Shown here one piece after another: positions 26,655-35,791 of a stretch of DNA of 64,000 bases; within the stretch, counting starts at the first letter, position 1; the number at the start of each line of letters is the position of its first letter. The DNA comes from Cuspidothrix sp046080125. GTDB lineage: Bacteria; Cyanobacteriota; Cyanobacteriia; Cyanobacteriales; Nostocaceae. The notes below the pieces were generated by a model. That model was not told the DNA's origin. It was given only the letters and a program-made list of their open reading frames with translations, and searched no databases. Made by a program: the position numbers and the translations under genes. The stretch is taken from NCBI GenBank assembly GCA_046080125.1, contig JBJTTJ010000148.1, positions 1-64,000 of the forward strand, read 5' to 3'.

Positions 26655-27578
26655 ATGCATATTCCAGATGGATTTGTTTCTGTTCCAGTAGCAGTGGCTA
26701 CAAGTTTGGCTAGTGTAGGTGCTTTATCTGTGGCTGTGAGGCGATCGCAAACGGCATTTGGAGTACGTCGTGCCCCCATTCTCGGATTAACCACCGCCTT
26801 TATTTTTGCCGCGCAAATGATTAATTTTCCGGTGGCAGGTGGCACAAGTGGCCACTTATTAGGAGGTGCTTTAGCGGGGATTATTTTAGGTAGTCCTTGG
26901 GCGGGAATGTTATGTATTGCTACCGTGTTAATTATTCAAGCGGTGCTATTTGCTGATGGTGGTATAACTGCTTTAGGGGCTAATATTTTAAATATGGGGG
27001 TAATAGGTGTTTGGGTAGCTTGGGGATTGACCCAAACTTTACAAAGACTATTGGGGGGTTACAAAGGGCGTTTACCCCTAGCTGGGGGGATAGGAGCAGG
27101 TGTGAGTGTGGTTGTGGCGGCGATCGCCTGTGCCATTGAACTAGCACTGTCTGGAACAGCACCAGCTAACCTAGTTTTACCCACCATGACAGGTGTACAT
27201 ATTTTAATCGCTGTTGGGGAAGGATTAATTACCGGAGGTGTGTTAACCTACCTAACTAAAGCTCGTCCAGATTTGTTACCAGGAGAAGAAGAAAAAATCA
27301 ACGGTTGGTTAGTTCCTGTAATTAGTATTTTATTGATTGCAGGTGTGTTATCTCTATTTGCTTCTGCTTGGCCAGATGGTTTAGAAAAAGCGGCCGAAAC
27401 TCTAGGTTTTATTAATTTAGCTGAAGAAATCAGAGTTCCAGTACCAACCCCCTTTGCTGACTATGAGATTAAGAATTTAGGTCAGATTGGTACAAGTATC
27501 GCCGGTTTAGTGGGTGCTACAGCTTGTTTTACGGTTGCCTTTGGGATTGCTAAAATCATGAAACCGAAAAATGCTTAA
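26655..27578 (+). CDS. cbiM: ECF cobalt/nickel transporter substrate-binding subunit with PDGLE domain (CbiM/NikM-N fusion)
   Basis: A 307-residue integral membrane S-component. The N-terminus is MHIPDGF, whose His2 region is the metal-binding element of the CbiM/NikM family. It is followed by about six helices and conserved NFPVAGGTSGHLLGGALAG and FADGGITALGANILNMG. After about residue 215 comes a second module (INGWLVPVISILLIAGVLSLFAS...WPDGLEKAAE) with the PDGLE signature that corresponds to the CbiN/NikN small subunit, here fused. With CbiQ and CbiO it forms a complete ECF importer for Co2+ or Ni2+. The sequence alone does not tell which metal. Confidence 0.88.
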   Translation: MHIPDGFVSVPVAVATSLASVGALSVAVRRSQTAFGVRRAPILGLTTAFIFAAQMINFPVAGGTSGHLLGGALAGIILGSPWAGMLCIATVLIIQAVLFADGGITALGANILNMGVIGVWVAWGLTQTLQRLLGGYKGRLPLAGGIGAGVSVVVAAIACAIELALSGTAPANLVLPTMTGVHILIAVGEGLITGGVLTYLTKARPDLLPGEEEKINGWLVPVISILLIAGVLSLFASAWPDGLEKAAETLGFINLAEEIRVPVPTPFADYEIKNLGQIGTSIAGLVGATACFTVAFGIAKIMKPKNA

Positions 27579-28230
27579 AATTTCCCTGCCATTGCGCTTG
27601 CAGTTATCCCTGATTATTGTCATAGGTACAGCTTTTCTCAAACATCATACCTGGTCTAATTTATTTGTCTATGGGGCGATCGCTTGTGTATGGGTTTGCA
27701 TATTACAAGTACCCATCGGCAAATTAGGCGGTTTATTAGGTTCAGAATTAATTTTTCTATCACTGATCGCTTTACCGTTGGGATGGGAACGAGCCAGTTT
27801 TCTGCTGATGCGTTCCTTAGTTTGTTTAATCACCATGAATAGTTTTTTATTAACCTTACCTCCCCACAGTTTAGGTATTGCCCTCAAAAGTTTACCCTTA
27901 CCACTACCATTGAAGGAAAATCTGATTTTAGCCGCCCAATATTTAGAAATATTGCTCCGGGAAGTTACTCAAATGCAACGTAGCGCCCAACTACGTGGTT
28001 TGAATGGTGCAGCAGGATGGCTACGCTACGCCAGTGCCTCTATGATAGGATCTTTATATCTTCGTACTCTGGACAGAGCCGAAAGAGTTTATGGAGCTAT
28101 GGTAGCTCGTGGATACAATGGGGAATTACCCATAAATTTCACCCTCAAACCAAAAGAACGGTTTACCCTATTAATAGCTGGGGTGATAGCTACTTGTTTA
28201 ACCCTAAATTCCTACTTTACCCTTATTTGA
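27571..28230 (+). CDS. cbiQ: ECF transporter transmembrane T-component (CbiQ/NikQ)
   Basis: A 219-residue membrane protein that overlaps cbiM by 8 bp, so the two are translationally coupled. It has four to five helices. The cytoplasmic coupling helices carry the T-component Ala-Arg-Gly type motifs (QLRGLNGAAGW and AMVARGYNGELP), which bind the CbiO ATPase. It links ATP hydrolysis to movement of the CbiM substrate-binding unit in the cytoplasmic membrane. Confidence 0.88.
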   Translation: MLKISLPLRLQLSLIIVIGTAFLKHHTWSNLFVYGAIACVWVCILQVPIGKLGGLLGSELIFLSLIALPLGWERASFLLMRSLVCLITMNSFLLTLPPHSLGIALKSLPLPLPLKENLILAAQYLEILLREVTQMQRSAQLRGLNGAAGWLRYASASMIGSLYLRTLDRAERVYGAMVARGYNGELPINFTLKPKERFTLLIAGVIATCLTLNSYFTLI

Positions 28231-28240
28231 GTGGTGAATC

Positions 28241-29005
28241 TTGACATCTTTAACTTCCAATCCCCAAATTTCCATCTCTGGACCGCATACTGATGTTGTG
28301 GAAGTCAAAAACCTGGTGTATGGCTATTCACAACAACAGCTTGTATTAGATAATATTTCCTTGAGCATGAAAACAGGCGATCGCGTCGCCCTTATAGGTG
28401 CTACCGGCTCAGGAAAAAGCACCCTCTTAGAAAACCTCATCGGTTTAAAACATCCCCAAAGCGGTCAAATCTGGATTAACGGTATCCCCCTATTACCCAA
28501 GACCCTGCCACAAATACGCCAACAAATTGGTTTTAGTTTTCAAGATGCTAACGACCAATTATTTATGCCGACAATTCTAGAAGACATCACCTTTGGGCCG
28601 CTGAATTATGGAGTTTCCCCCATAATCGCCAAAGAAAAAGCCCATCAACTCTTAGCCGACTTTGGACTCGCCGCCTACGCTCACCGTTCCGCCCATGAAC
28701 TTTCTGGAGGACAAAGACGTTTAGCCGCCCTAGCCGCAATTTTAGCCCTAGATCCGGCTATTCTTATCTTAGATGAACCCACCAACGGACTAGACCCAGC
28801 ATGGCGACGACATTTAGCTCATGTATTATTAAAATTGCCTGTTCAGGTAATGTTAATAGCTTCCCATGATCTGAAATGGCTAGGAAAAGTTACCCATAGG
28901 GCTTTAGTTCTAGCTACGGGTAAAATCCAAATAGACAGCGACATTCAACCACTGTTGCAAGATGGAAAAACCTTAGATAGATTAGGGTTGCCAGTAGATT
29001 GGTAA
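28241..29005 (+). CDS. cbiO: ECF transporter ATP-binding protein (CbiO/NikO)
   Basis: A 254-residue ABC ATPase: Walker A GATGSGKST (about residues 53-61), Q-loop GFSFQDANDQLFM, signature LSGGQRRLAAL (about 149-159), and Walker B with catalytic Glu in ILILDEPTNGLDP. It energises the CbiM-CbiQ importer. The start is a TTG at 28241, 10 bp after cbiQ, giving an N-terminal extension of about 20 residues before the ABC domain; no ATG fits. It is the last gene of the three-gene operon. Confidence 0.9.
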   Translation: MTSLTSNPQISISGPHTDVVEVKNLVYGYSQQQLVLDNISLSMKTGDRVALIGATGSGKSTLLENLIGLKHPQSGQIWINGIPLLPKTLPQIRQQIGFSFQDANDQLFMPTILEDITFGPLNYGVSPIIAKEKAHQLLADFGLAAYAHRSAHELSGGQRRLAALAAILALDPAILILDEPTNGLDPAWRRHLAHVLLKLPVQVMLIASHDLKWLGKVTHRALVLATGKIQIDSDIQPLLQDGKTLDRLGLPVDW

Positions 29006-29095
29006 ATTGCCCAACACATTCAATGCGGAATTTTGTGTATTTTCCGTTGAACTTCCAGCCTACTGTCAGATATACCTTGAATTTTGAAGTTTTAA

Positions 29096-29581
29096 ATGTT
29101 ATTTACTCGTCATTCAGTTATCGCTCCTATTAGTCTGACTATTGCTTTATTAATTAATAGTTGTAGCGAAGGCAAAATTTCCCAATGTCAGCGATTAATT
29201 AAAGTTGTTAATCATGGCACAACACTGATTGACACAAAAAAAGGTCAGCAAGTATCTACAAGTTTACAATTATCCAAAGACTTGAAAAATGTTACCCAAT
29301 CAATTCAGGAACTAAACTTACAAGATCCCACATTACAAAAATTTCAGCCCCGATTTATCAAAGTATTTGATAACCTCAGTTTAGCCATAGCTAAAGCTGC
29401 AAATGCGCTAGAAGAAACTAAACAAGCAGAAGCATCATCTAATGGCAAAACAAAAATCATCATGTCCAAAAAACAAATTGATTCCACACTTACAACAGCA
29501 GCTAAAACTGTTGGTAAAGAATCGGATACTTTAGCATTACAGTTAAATAAATATTGTAGCCAAGAGGTGACAAAAAATTAG
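29096..29581 (+). CDS. Hypothetical lipoprotein (161 aa)
   Basis: Function not recognised. The N-terminus (APISLTIALLINSCSEG) is a lipoprotein signal with a lipobox-like INSC, so Cys23 is probably lipid-modified. The remainder (about 135 residues) is helical, K/Q/A-rich, without motifs: SQCQRLIKVVNHGTTLI, then a region LSLAIAKAANALEETKQAEASS. The only other cysteines are in SQC and KYC, which could pair. It lies downstream of the cobalt/nickel transporter but 90 bp away. Confidence 0.65.
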   Translation: MLFTRHSVIAPISLTIALLINSCSEGKISQCQRLIKVVNHGTTLIDTKKGQQVSTSLQLSKDLKNVTQSIQELNLQDPTLQKFQPRFIKVFDNLSLAIAKAANALEETKQAEASSNGKTKIIMSKKQIDSTLTTAAKTVGKESDTLALQLNKYCSQEVTKN

Positions 29582-29674
29582 GGTTGACGGCATTTAAACA
29601 AATTTCCATTCATATAAAACTCCTATTTTACTTTTGAACATTATAGGAGTCAGCCCCCCTGCTTCTTGTTCTTC

Positions 29675-31132
29675 TCAAACAGAAGATTTATTTTTACAAT
29701 TATCACAATGTCCACAACGCCAATTAGTCGTAAGATCTTCAAAACCAAAGGAACTTAGTAAAAACTGCCAACGACATTTTTTAGTAGTGAGATATTCACT
29801 CATTTGTTTAGCAGCTTGTAATTGAGTATTGGGTGGATTTCTCGAAGGTGAAACAATAGCATAATGAAAAGGATCAAGCCATTCCAATTGTCCATTGGTG
29901 TGTAACAGAGAAAGTGCTGCTCCAGCATTGGGAAATTTTTCAATTACCGTATTTATATCACCCTGGGGTGGTAATTTCCTAGCTAATTGTTGGGCTTTTT
30001 GCTGTTGTGTCCTAAATTGTTCTTCAAAAAAATGCTGTCGTTGCTTATCTTCAGGATCTAATAAACCCGTCGGTTCACTGACCAAAGTCAGCACATCAGC
30101 AGGTTTACCATCTCGACCCGCCCTGCCAATTTCTTGGACATATTCAGATAATAAATGGGGGGCATGAAAATGAACTACCCAGCGCACATCAGGTTTATTT
30201 ATCCCCATACCAAAAGCACAAGTGCAAATCACGAAAGTAGTTTTTCCACCTAACCAATTAGCTTCAATATTGCGGCGTTCTCCTGGACTTAATCCTGCAT
30301 GATAACTAGCAGTATGATAGCCGGTTTGTGTCAACCACTGGGCTAAATTTTCACTGTCTCTCCGAGTTCGGACATAAATTAATCCAGTTTGATTTGGTCG
30401 TTTTTGAATAAACTTTAATAATTGTTGTTTTCTACCTTTAGGAGTCCAGACAATTCGGACTGTTGGGGATAAATTTTCCCGATAGGGATTAATGCGAAAA
30501 ATTATAGGCTGCTCTAATTTTAAAACTGTAGAGATAATCTTTTGATCTGTAGGGTCGGCAGTAGCTGTAAAAGCAGCTATACTAATTTTTGTTCCTGGTG
30601 GCTTGGATTTGAGTAAAGCATCACGCACTACTCCTAAACGCCGATAAGCAGGACGAAATGTATCACCCCATTGTACTAAACAATGGGCTTCATCTAGGAT
30701 TAAACCATTAATTTGTAGTTGGGGATCGGAGAGCTTTTTCCATACTGTGGGACTGAGCAATGTTTCCGGTGATAAGTATAATAATCTTAATTGCCGTTTT
30801 TCCAAAGCCCCCAAAGTCGCCTGGCGTTGGGATGGGGGTAATTCACTATGTAAAAGACCCGCTTTTTGTTGTCGCTGAAGTAATTCCTCAACTTGGTTTT
30901 CCATGAGTGCTACCAAAGGAGAAATCACTAGAGTTAATCCTGTTTGTAGAAGGGCAGGAAGTTGAAAGCAAATAGATTTGCCTCCACCTGTGGGCATAAT
31001 AATTAGGGCATCTTCTTGAGAAATTAAACAATTAACAATTTCTTTTTGGGGGGGGCGAAAATCCTCATATCCCCAGATTTGTTTTAATGCTGTGCGAACA
31101 TCTTGCCAGGATTGTGTAATTGGGAGATTCAT
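29675..31132 (-). CDS. recQ: RecQ-family ATP-dependent DNA helicase (short form)
   Basis: A 485-residue superfamily 2 helicase. Motif I is MPTGGGKSICFQLPALL, motif II LDEAHCLVQWG, and the aromatic loop after it DTFRPAYRRLG fits RecQ. Motif VI is IGRAGRDGKPADV. The C-terminal zinc-binding cysteines are at the very end (KKCRWQFLLSSFG, then CGHCDNC), so it is a core RecQ without the RQC winged helix or HRDC domain, about 120 residues shorter than E. coli RecQ. It unwinds 3'-tailed or structured DNA in repair and recombination. Such short RecQ forms occur alongside longer ones in many cyanobacteria. Confidence 0.9.
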   Translation of the reverse strand: MNLPITQSWQDVRTALKQIWGYEDFRPPQKEIVNCLISQEDALIIMPTGGGKSICFQLPALLQTGLTLVISPLVALMENQVEELLQRQQKAGLLHSELPPSQRQATLGALEKRQLRLLYLSPETLLSPTVWKKLSDPQLQINGLILDEAHCLVQWGDTFRPAYRRLGVVRDALLKSKPPGTKISIAAFTATADPTDQKIISTVLKLEQPIIFRINPYRENLSPTVRIVWTPKGRKQQLLKFIQKRPNQTGLIYVRTRRDSENLAQWLTQTGYHTASYHAGLSPGERRNIEANWLGGKTTFVICTCAFGMGINKPDVRWVVHFHAPHLLSEYVQEIGRAGRDGKPADVLTLVSEPTGLLDPEDKQRQHFFEEQFRTQQQKAQQLARKLPPQGDINTVIEKFPNAGAALSLLHTNGQLEWLDPFHYAIVSPSRNPPNTQLQAAKQMSEYLTTKKCRWQFLLSSFGFEDLTTNWRCGHCDNCKNKSSV

Positions 31133-31156
31133 TTTTTACCACTTGCCTTTTGCCCA

Positions 31157-32092
31157 TTAACAATTACCAATTAATGCTTGTTGATTCCATTCTAAGGTAT
31201 CGGCAACTTTGTCCCCATTATGGTAAGCAGCCAGTAATACTTCGCAGGTTTTACCATAGGATATCGCACCGGTGGCATCAAGGGCGATCGCCCCAAAATC
31301 CCGATTATTTCTCTTTGCTTCTGCAAATGATCGCCCCATAGCCTCCTGTAGTGACATTCCATCAGTCACACGCACCACAATTTTAGCCGCTAAACACTCA
31401 TCAATAATATCTTCCCCAATTCCCGTACAACTAACTGCTGCGTGAGTATTGGCATAATTACCTGCTGGCATAGCCGAATCACTAACTCGCCCAATCCTTT
31501 CAAAACCTTTACCCCCGGTGGAAGTACCAGCAGCTAATTTACCATAGCCATCTAAGGCAACAACACCAATAGTACCCCTACCAGCACTTTCTACCATTTC
31601 TGGTTCTGCCACTACCCCAGCCATGGTTCTTTTAAAGTTATCCTGGCGTTCTAGCATCCACTCTTTCAAGCGCAAATCAGTCAAAGCATTATAACTAGGA
31701 ACTTGCAACTCCCGCGCTAACTCAGACGCACCATAATCCGATAAAACCCGATCATCAGAGTTTTGCAAAAACAATGCCATTTCAATCGGATTCTTCACTC
31801 GTGACACATTAATTACACCACTAAAGGTCCCCGTCCTCCCGTTCATAATGGAAGCACTCATGCGGATTTGTCCATCAGATTGGAGAACAGAACCAGTACC
31901 GGCATTAAAGCGGGGTTCATCTTCTAGCATTTGACAACCGCGAACTACGGCCTCAGTCGCACTTGCACCGGTCAGCAAAAGAGCATAAACTTCCGCGACA
32001 ATCTCAGACAAAGAGTCACGGACTGCTACCACTCCTCCCTTACCTTGGAGAGAACTACCGGCACCACCATGAATAATTAATTTAGGTTGCAT
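31157..32092 (-). CDS. Isoaspartyl peptidase / plant-type L-asparaginase
   Basis: A 311-residue N-terminal-nucleophile hydrolase (from the ATG at 32092, MQPKLIIHGGAGSS, the family's usual start; an ATG at 32134 would add 14 residues and overlap the next gene). The precursor cleaves itself before the Thr of GRGTIGVVALDGYG to expose the catalytic Thr. The downstream TSTGGKGFERIGRVSDSAMPAGNYAN contains the substrate-binding residues. It releases isoaspartyl residues from peptides and hydrolyses L-asparagine; in cyanobacteria it also degrades the beta-Asp-Arg dipeptide from cyanophycin. That last role would fit a heterocyst former but is inferred. Confidence 0.9.
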   Translation of the reverse strand: MQPKLIIHGGAGSSLQGKGGVVAVRDSLSEIVAEVYALLLTGASATEAVVRGCQMLEDEPRFNAGTGSVLQSDGQIRMSASIMNGRTGTFSGVINVSRVKNPIEMALFLQNSDDRVLSDYGASELARELQVPSYNALTDLRLKEWMLERQDNFKRTMAGVVAEPEMVESAGRGTIGVVALDGYGKLAAGTSTGGKGFERIGRVSDSAMPAGNYANTHAAVSCTGIGEDIIDECLAAKIVVRVTDGMSLQEAMGRSFAEAKRNNRDFGAIALDATGAISYGKTCEVLLAAYHNGDKVADTLEWNQQALIGNC

Positions 32093-32123
32093 TTGTAAAT
32101 GTGATGTTATTTCGGATTTTGCC

Positions 32124-32285
32124 CTAATTCCCATTTTTAGCCTGAGAGCGACGACGACGACAACGTTCTGAACAATATTTCACCTCATCCCAACAATCTT
32201 GCCATTTTTTCCGCCAAGTAAACGGACGTTGACATACTACACAGATTTTTTCCGGTAAATCAGATTTAGAACGAACACGCCCCAT
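32124..32285 (-). CDS. DUF2256 small zinc-binding-like protein (53 aa)
   Basis: A 53-residue ORF, read as MGRVRSKSDLPEKICVVCQR, then a W-R-K-K-W segment and a C-terminal YCSERCRRRRSQAKNGN. It matches the DUF2256 family: a CxxC (ICVVCQRP), the central WRKKWQDCWDEVKYCSERC and an Arg-rich end. The Cys pairs suggest one zinc knuckle and the basic end suggests nucleic-acid contact. Function unknown. It lies directly upstream of the asparaginase gene on the same strand (31 bp from its chosen start), so co-transcription is likely. Confidence 0.85.
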   Translation of the reverse strand: MGRVRSKSDLPEKICVVCQRPFTWRKKWQDCWDEVKYCSERCRRRRSQAKNGN

Positions 32286-32543
32286 AATAATCCATTAAAA
32301 ATTCCAACACTAATATTTGATTTTTAAAATATACGTAGGGTGTGTTAGCAGTAGCGTAACGGACTATTGATCAAGTTTAGGGTGCATTAGACACAGATGT
32401 AACACACTGATTTGTTGGTATTTATTAAGTTTGTTGGGCTGCGGATGCATAGAGTTTGCAGTAGAATATAGGAATAATGATTGGAAAAAATTCCCCATGA
32501 ATTTTGTCCTGTCATATCTGTAATTGTTAAATCTTACCCTAAA
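32286..32543. other. Gap upstream of pyrD
   Basis: AT-rich divergent promoter region for the DUF2256-asparaginase unit and for pyrD. It includes a decayed GTAGGGTGTGTTAG...TAACACAC repeat (about 32336-32408). No ATG in the pyrD frame occurs here; a TTG at 32481 is in frame. Confidence 0.4.
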
Positions 32544-33683
32544 TTGGATCTTTATAAATCATTAGTTGGTCATTTTTTATTCACTCTGGTTAAAACCGAA
32601 CCGGAGTGGCTGCACAAACAGACCATAGGCGGTCTCAATTGGCTGTCAAAAGCCAGTTATTATCCTTATAGCAATTGGTTGAACAACCTGCTTCAGCAAT
32701 ATCTATGTCTAAATGATCCACGATTAGAACAAACAATACTGGGAATGAAATTTCCCAATCCTTTGGGTTTAGCGGCTGGATTTGATAAAGACGGTGTTGG
32801 CGCTAATATCTGGGATAACTTAGGGTTTGGTTTTGCTGAATTGGGTACTGTTACCTATCACCCCCAACCGGGAAATCCGCCCCCTCGGTTGTTTCGTCTA
32901 CCTTTAGACAAAGCAGCACTTAACCGGATGGGTTTTAATAATGCTGGTGCTGTGGCCATGAAGGCGAGACTGAAAGAGGGGAAAGAGAACTTAAATCATC
33001 CAAGACCCATACCTACAGGTATAAATTTAGGTAAATCCAAGATCACACCTTTGGAATTAGCAGACCAGGATTATCTAGAGAGTTTTAAGTTACTCAAGGA
33101 TTTGGGAGATTATTTTGTAGTTAATGTTTCCTCTCCTAATACTCCGGGATTGCGATCGCTCCAGGACGCTGCCATGCTCAGTCAAATATTAGACCGATTG
33201 CAACGGGAGAACACTGGGAAAAAACCCATATTTGTGAAGATAGCCCCCGATTTAGAGTGGGATGCCATAGTTGATATTATTAATCTGGCTCAAGCTTACC
33301 AAATAGCTGGGTTAATCGCCACCAACACCACTATTAGCAGGGAAGGACTCAAAACCCAAATCATTGAGAAAACAGGTAAATCCCCCCAAGAAGAAGCGGG
33401 AGGAATTAGCGGTAGACCCGTAGGAGATCGCTCCACAGAAGTAATTCGCTTTATTTACCAACAAACCCAGGGACAAATGCCCATCATTGGCGTAGGGGGC
33501 ATATTTACCGCCGAGGATGCTTGGGAAAAAATCACAGCCGGGGCTTGTCTTATTCAAACTTACACAGGCTGGATTTATGAGGGTCCAATGATGGTTAGGC
33601 GTATCCTCATAGGTTTATTAGCCAAACTTGAAGAAAACGGCTTCACATCCATCAATCAAGCGATAGGGACGGGTCATAGGTAA
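32544..33683 (+). CDS. pyrD: Dihydroorotate dehydrogenase (quinone), class 2
   Basis: A class 2 PyrD that oxidises dihydroorotate to orotate with FMN and passes electrons to quinone at the membrane. Diagnostic segments are FPNPLGLAAGFDKDGVGANIW, GTVTYHPQPGNPPPRLFRL, RMGFNNAGA, NVSSPNTPGLRSLQ (with the class 2 catalytic Ser), KIAPDL, ATNTTI and GVGGIFTAEDAWEKI. The N-terminal helix used for quinone and membrane contact is LYKSLVGHFLFTLVKTEPEWLH. No ATG is available. The TTG at 32544 gives the N-terminus expected for cyanobacterial homologues (379 residues), and TTG 32481 would add 21. Start choice is uncertain. Confidence 0.92.
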   Translation: MDLYKSLVGHFLFTLVKTEPEWLHKQTIGGLNWLSKASYYPYSNWLNNLLQQYLCLNDPRLEQTILGMKFPNPLGLAAGFDKDGVGANIWDNLGFGFAELGTVTYHPQPGNPPPRLFRLPLDKAALNRMGFNNAGAVAMKARLKEGKENLNHPRPIPTGINLGKSKITPLELADQDYLESFKLLKDLGDYFVVNVSSPNTPGLRSLQDAAMLSQILDRLQRENTGKKPIFVKIAPDLEWDAIVDIINLAQAYQIAGLIATNTTISREGLKTQIIEKTGKSPQEEAGGISGRPVGDRSTEVIRFIYQQTQGQMPIIGVGGIFTAEDAWEKITAGACLIQTYTGWIYEGPMMVRRILIGLLAKLEENGFTSINQAIGTGHR

Positions 33684-33807
33684 TTCGATTTGAGAGGATG
33701 TTTCTACTAAGCTGTTGTGCATTTAACTTGTATCAGGTTAACAGACAAGATGCCTGTTCCACAAGCAGCTAAGATATTACGATTATATAGTTTAGCTTCG
33801 TAATAGC

Positions 33808-34545
33808 TTATTCCTGGATTGGGAAAAACTCCTTAGATCTACGGGAATAGGACCAGGCAATACCATCAGGATCACGACTACGACACCACTCAGGAAAATC
33901 TGGGTCATTGCGTCGCTTGTAAACCGTACTGGAATAGACATTTAGCCGTTTAGCTAATTCAGATTGAATCAGTGAACCAAAAACTAGCTGTTCATCTAAA
34001 GGTTTGCTAACTTCCTCGTGGGTAGGAACAGATAAGGATTCAGATTGTGCTTCATCGTTCTGGGGAATGGGTGGAGGAGGGGCTAAAAAAGAACGGGCAA
34101 TTTTAGTAACTGGTTGAGCGGGAAGTTTTTCCGCCACTTCACTGCTATCAAGAATCTCGCCAAGAATACTGGCATTAATAAAGTAGTACGATTGTTCATC
34201 ATTTTCTGAATTTAGTACACTAGCACCAAATTCCTTAGCTTTACTATCTAAATAGCTTTTTGCCGCCTGTCCTGAAAAATTTCCCCTGATTGCCAATTCC
34301 ATGGGTGTAATTTTGCCCTGATTTTCCCCAATCAATTCATAAAAGAGTGGGTTAACCTGGTTGCACCACTTTTCCCATCTGTATTGCTGCCAAAGGTTGA
34401 AAACCATTAACAGTCCTAAGATTACCAGTAAAACTTTCCAGGTATTGACCAGGAAAACAATCAAAAACGATATCGGCAAAATGAGAACGAGAAAACTTTT
34501 GCCTGGGCTTTCTATGGTTTTTTCACTCATAGTGATTTTTGCCAA
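33808..34545 (-). CDS. Membrane-anchored hypothetical protein with helix-turn-helix-like C-terminus
   Basis: A 245-residue protein of unknown function. Residues about 15-48 are two close hydrophobic helices (FLVLILPISFLIVFLVNTWKVLLVILGLLMVF). A first soluble part (about 60-130) contains ITPMELAIRGNFSGQAAKSYLDSKAKEFGA, which could be a winged helix. A proline/Ser/Glu-rich linker follows. The C-terminal about 55 residues (SELAKRLNVYSSTVYKRRNDPDFPEW) look like a helix-turn-helix of the kind that reads terminator or excision-type sites. The layout suggests a membrane-tethered DNA-binding or sensor protein. This is inference from sequence only; no homologue is recognised. Confidence 0.65.
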   Translation of the reverse strand: MAKITMSEKTIESPGKSFLVLILPISFLIVFLVNTWKVLLVILGLLMVFNLWQQYRWEKWCNQVNPLFYELIGENQGKITPMELAIRGNFSGQAAKSYLDSKAKEFGASVLNSENDEQSYYFINASILGEILDSSEVAEKLPAQPVTKIARSFLAPPPPIPQNDEAQSESLSVPTHEEVSKPLDEQLVFGSLIQSELAKRLNVYSSTVYKRRNDPDFPEWCRSRDPDGIAWSYSRRSKEFFPIQE

Positions 34546-34628
34546 GTCAGTTTTTACAAAACAATATCTCTATCTTGGCAAAAATTTGTACTTTTGTTTG
34601 TGTTTTTTGGCAAAAATGCATTTTCGAT

Positions 34629-35638
34629 TTAGCCAAACCAAAATAGCCAAAGGGGTAATGCTAAAAATAACCCCACAAAAGTTAAAGCAATACTACTAGA
34701 TAATAATTCCCGATCGAGATCGTACACTTCTGCTAAAATTAATACAGAAAGCCCTGTGGGTGTGCCAGACATTAGAACCAGCACTAAACGATGTTCACCC
34801 GTTACGCCCAGATAAGTTGCTACTAATCCTACAAGTAAAGGAACAATAAAGACTTTAAGACTACTAGCAATGGAAGCGATCGCTAAACTCCCCCATGATC
34901 TCATTTTTCCCAGTCGTAAACCAACCAGTAACAAAGCTAAAGCAATTACCACCCAAACCGCTTGTTCCAAAGCTGATTCAACCACGGTAGGTAATTTGAT
35001 AAACTGGGTATTTAAACCGATGAAAAATGTCCATAAACTGGGTACAGTGACTATATCGCGTACCTGTACCCACCAATGGTTTTCCGTTTCTCTCTGACCA
35101 AAATAACTAGCGATTAAAACCGCAATTCCATAAGTACCGACCACATTAGTAGTAACACTGAATAATACTGCCCAATCAGTATTATCTGAGCTAACTAAAA
35201 CTTCAGTGAGAGCTAGTCCCACGAAACGAAACCAGTATTACCTAAAATTGCAGCAAGAATAAAGCTACCTAAACTAGCTTTTATAGTTGGTACGTCTATA
35301 GTGTTCTCTTCAGCTTGTGCTTTATTAGTGTTTAACCATTGCCAACTCCACCAGATTAGCAATGCTAAAACCAAACTCAGTAGCAAAACTGCGATCGCAA
35401 TTCCAGGAATAAGTCCACCCTCTGATAAATTTGTATGACGTGCTAATACTAAAAGTTGTAGAGGAACACCCACCCAGTAAAGTCCCTGACCTAAGAACTT
35501 GAGAAAAATAGCCGCACTAAATCGAGATAATACAATTCCTAAACCTATCCAAATAAATAGAGGCGTGTAAGCATCAAACAAGGTATCAATCATGAGAATA
35601 AGAATTAAAAAAATTAATTTTTCAGTAATAATACACAT
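34629..35638 (-). pseudogene. Auxin efflux carrier (AEC) family transporter, frameshifted by 5-bp duplication
   Basis: Two overlapping frames (35638-35213 and 35222-34629) together encode one AEC-family permease of about 330 residues with about ten helices. The first runs from MIDTLFDAYTPLFIWIGLGIVL to LAAILGNTGFVSWD and stops; the second continues as GLALTEVLVSSDNTDWAVLFSVTTNVVGTYG. At the break the plus strand reads ACGAA twice in tandem (35221-35230). Removing one copy joins GNTGFV to GLALTE in a single frame. So the gene is a recent pseudogene, or the base call is wrong. The GNTGFVGLAL element is the conserved core of AEC carriers. The function would be export or import of small organic acids. 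Confidence 0.85.
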
Positions 35639-35791
35639 TATTAAATAAAAACACTGTGATCATCTAGGTTCTATCATAAATACGCTATTAAACTTAATAT
35701 TCAAAATCAATCACAAGACAAAAAAGTATTATAATTCCCTTTGAACTACTCTGTATATCAGAGTAGCTATTTGTTTAGTCCATCAGAATAT

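Noticed and set aside
34361..34699. 112-codon plus-strand ORF across the membrane-HTH and AEC genes
   Set aside because: Antisense to the 5' end of one gene and the 3' end of another, which both have clear family or topology signals on the other strand.
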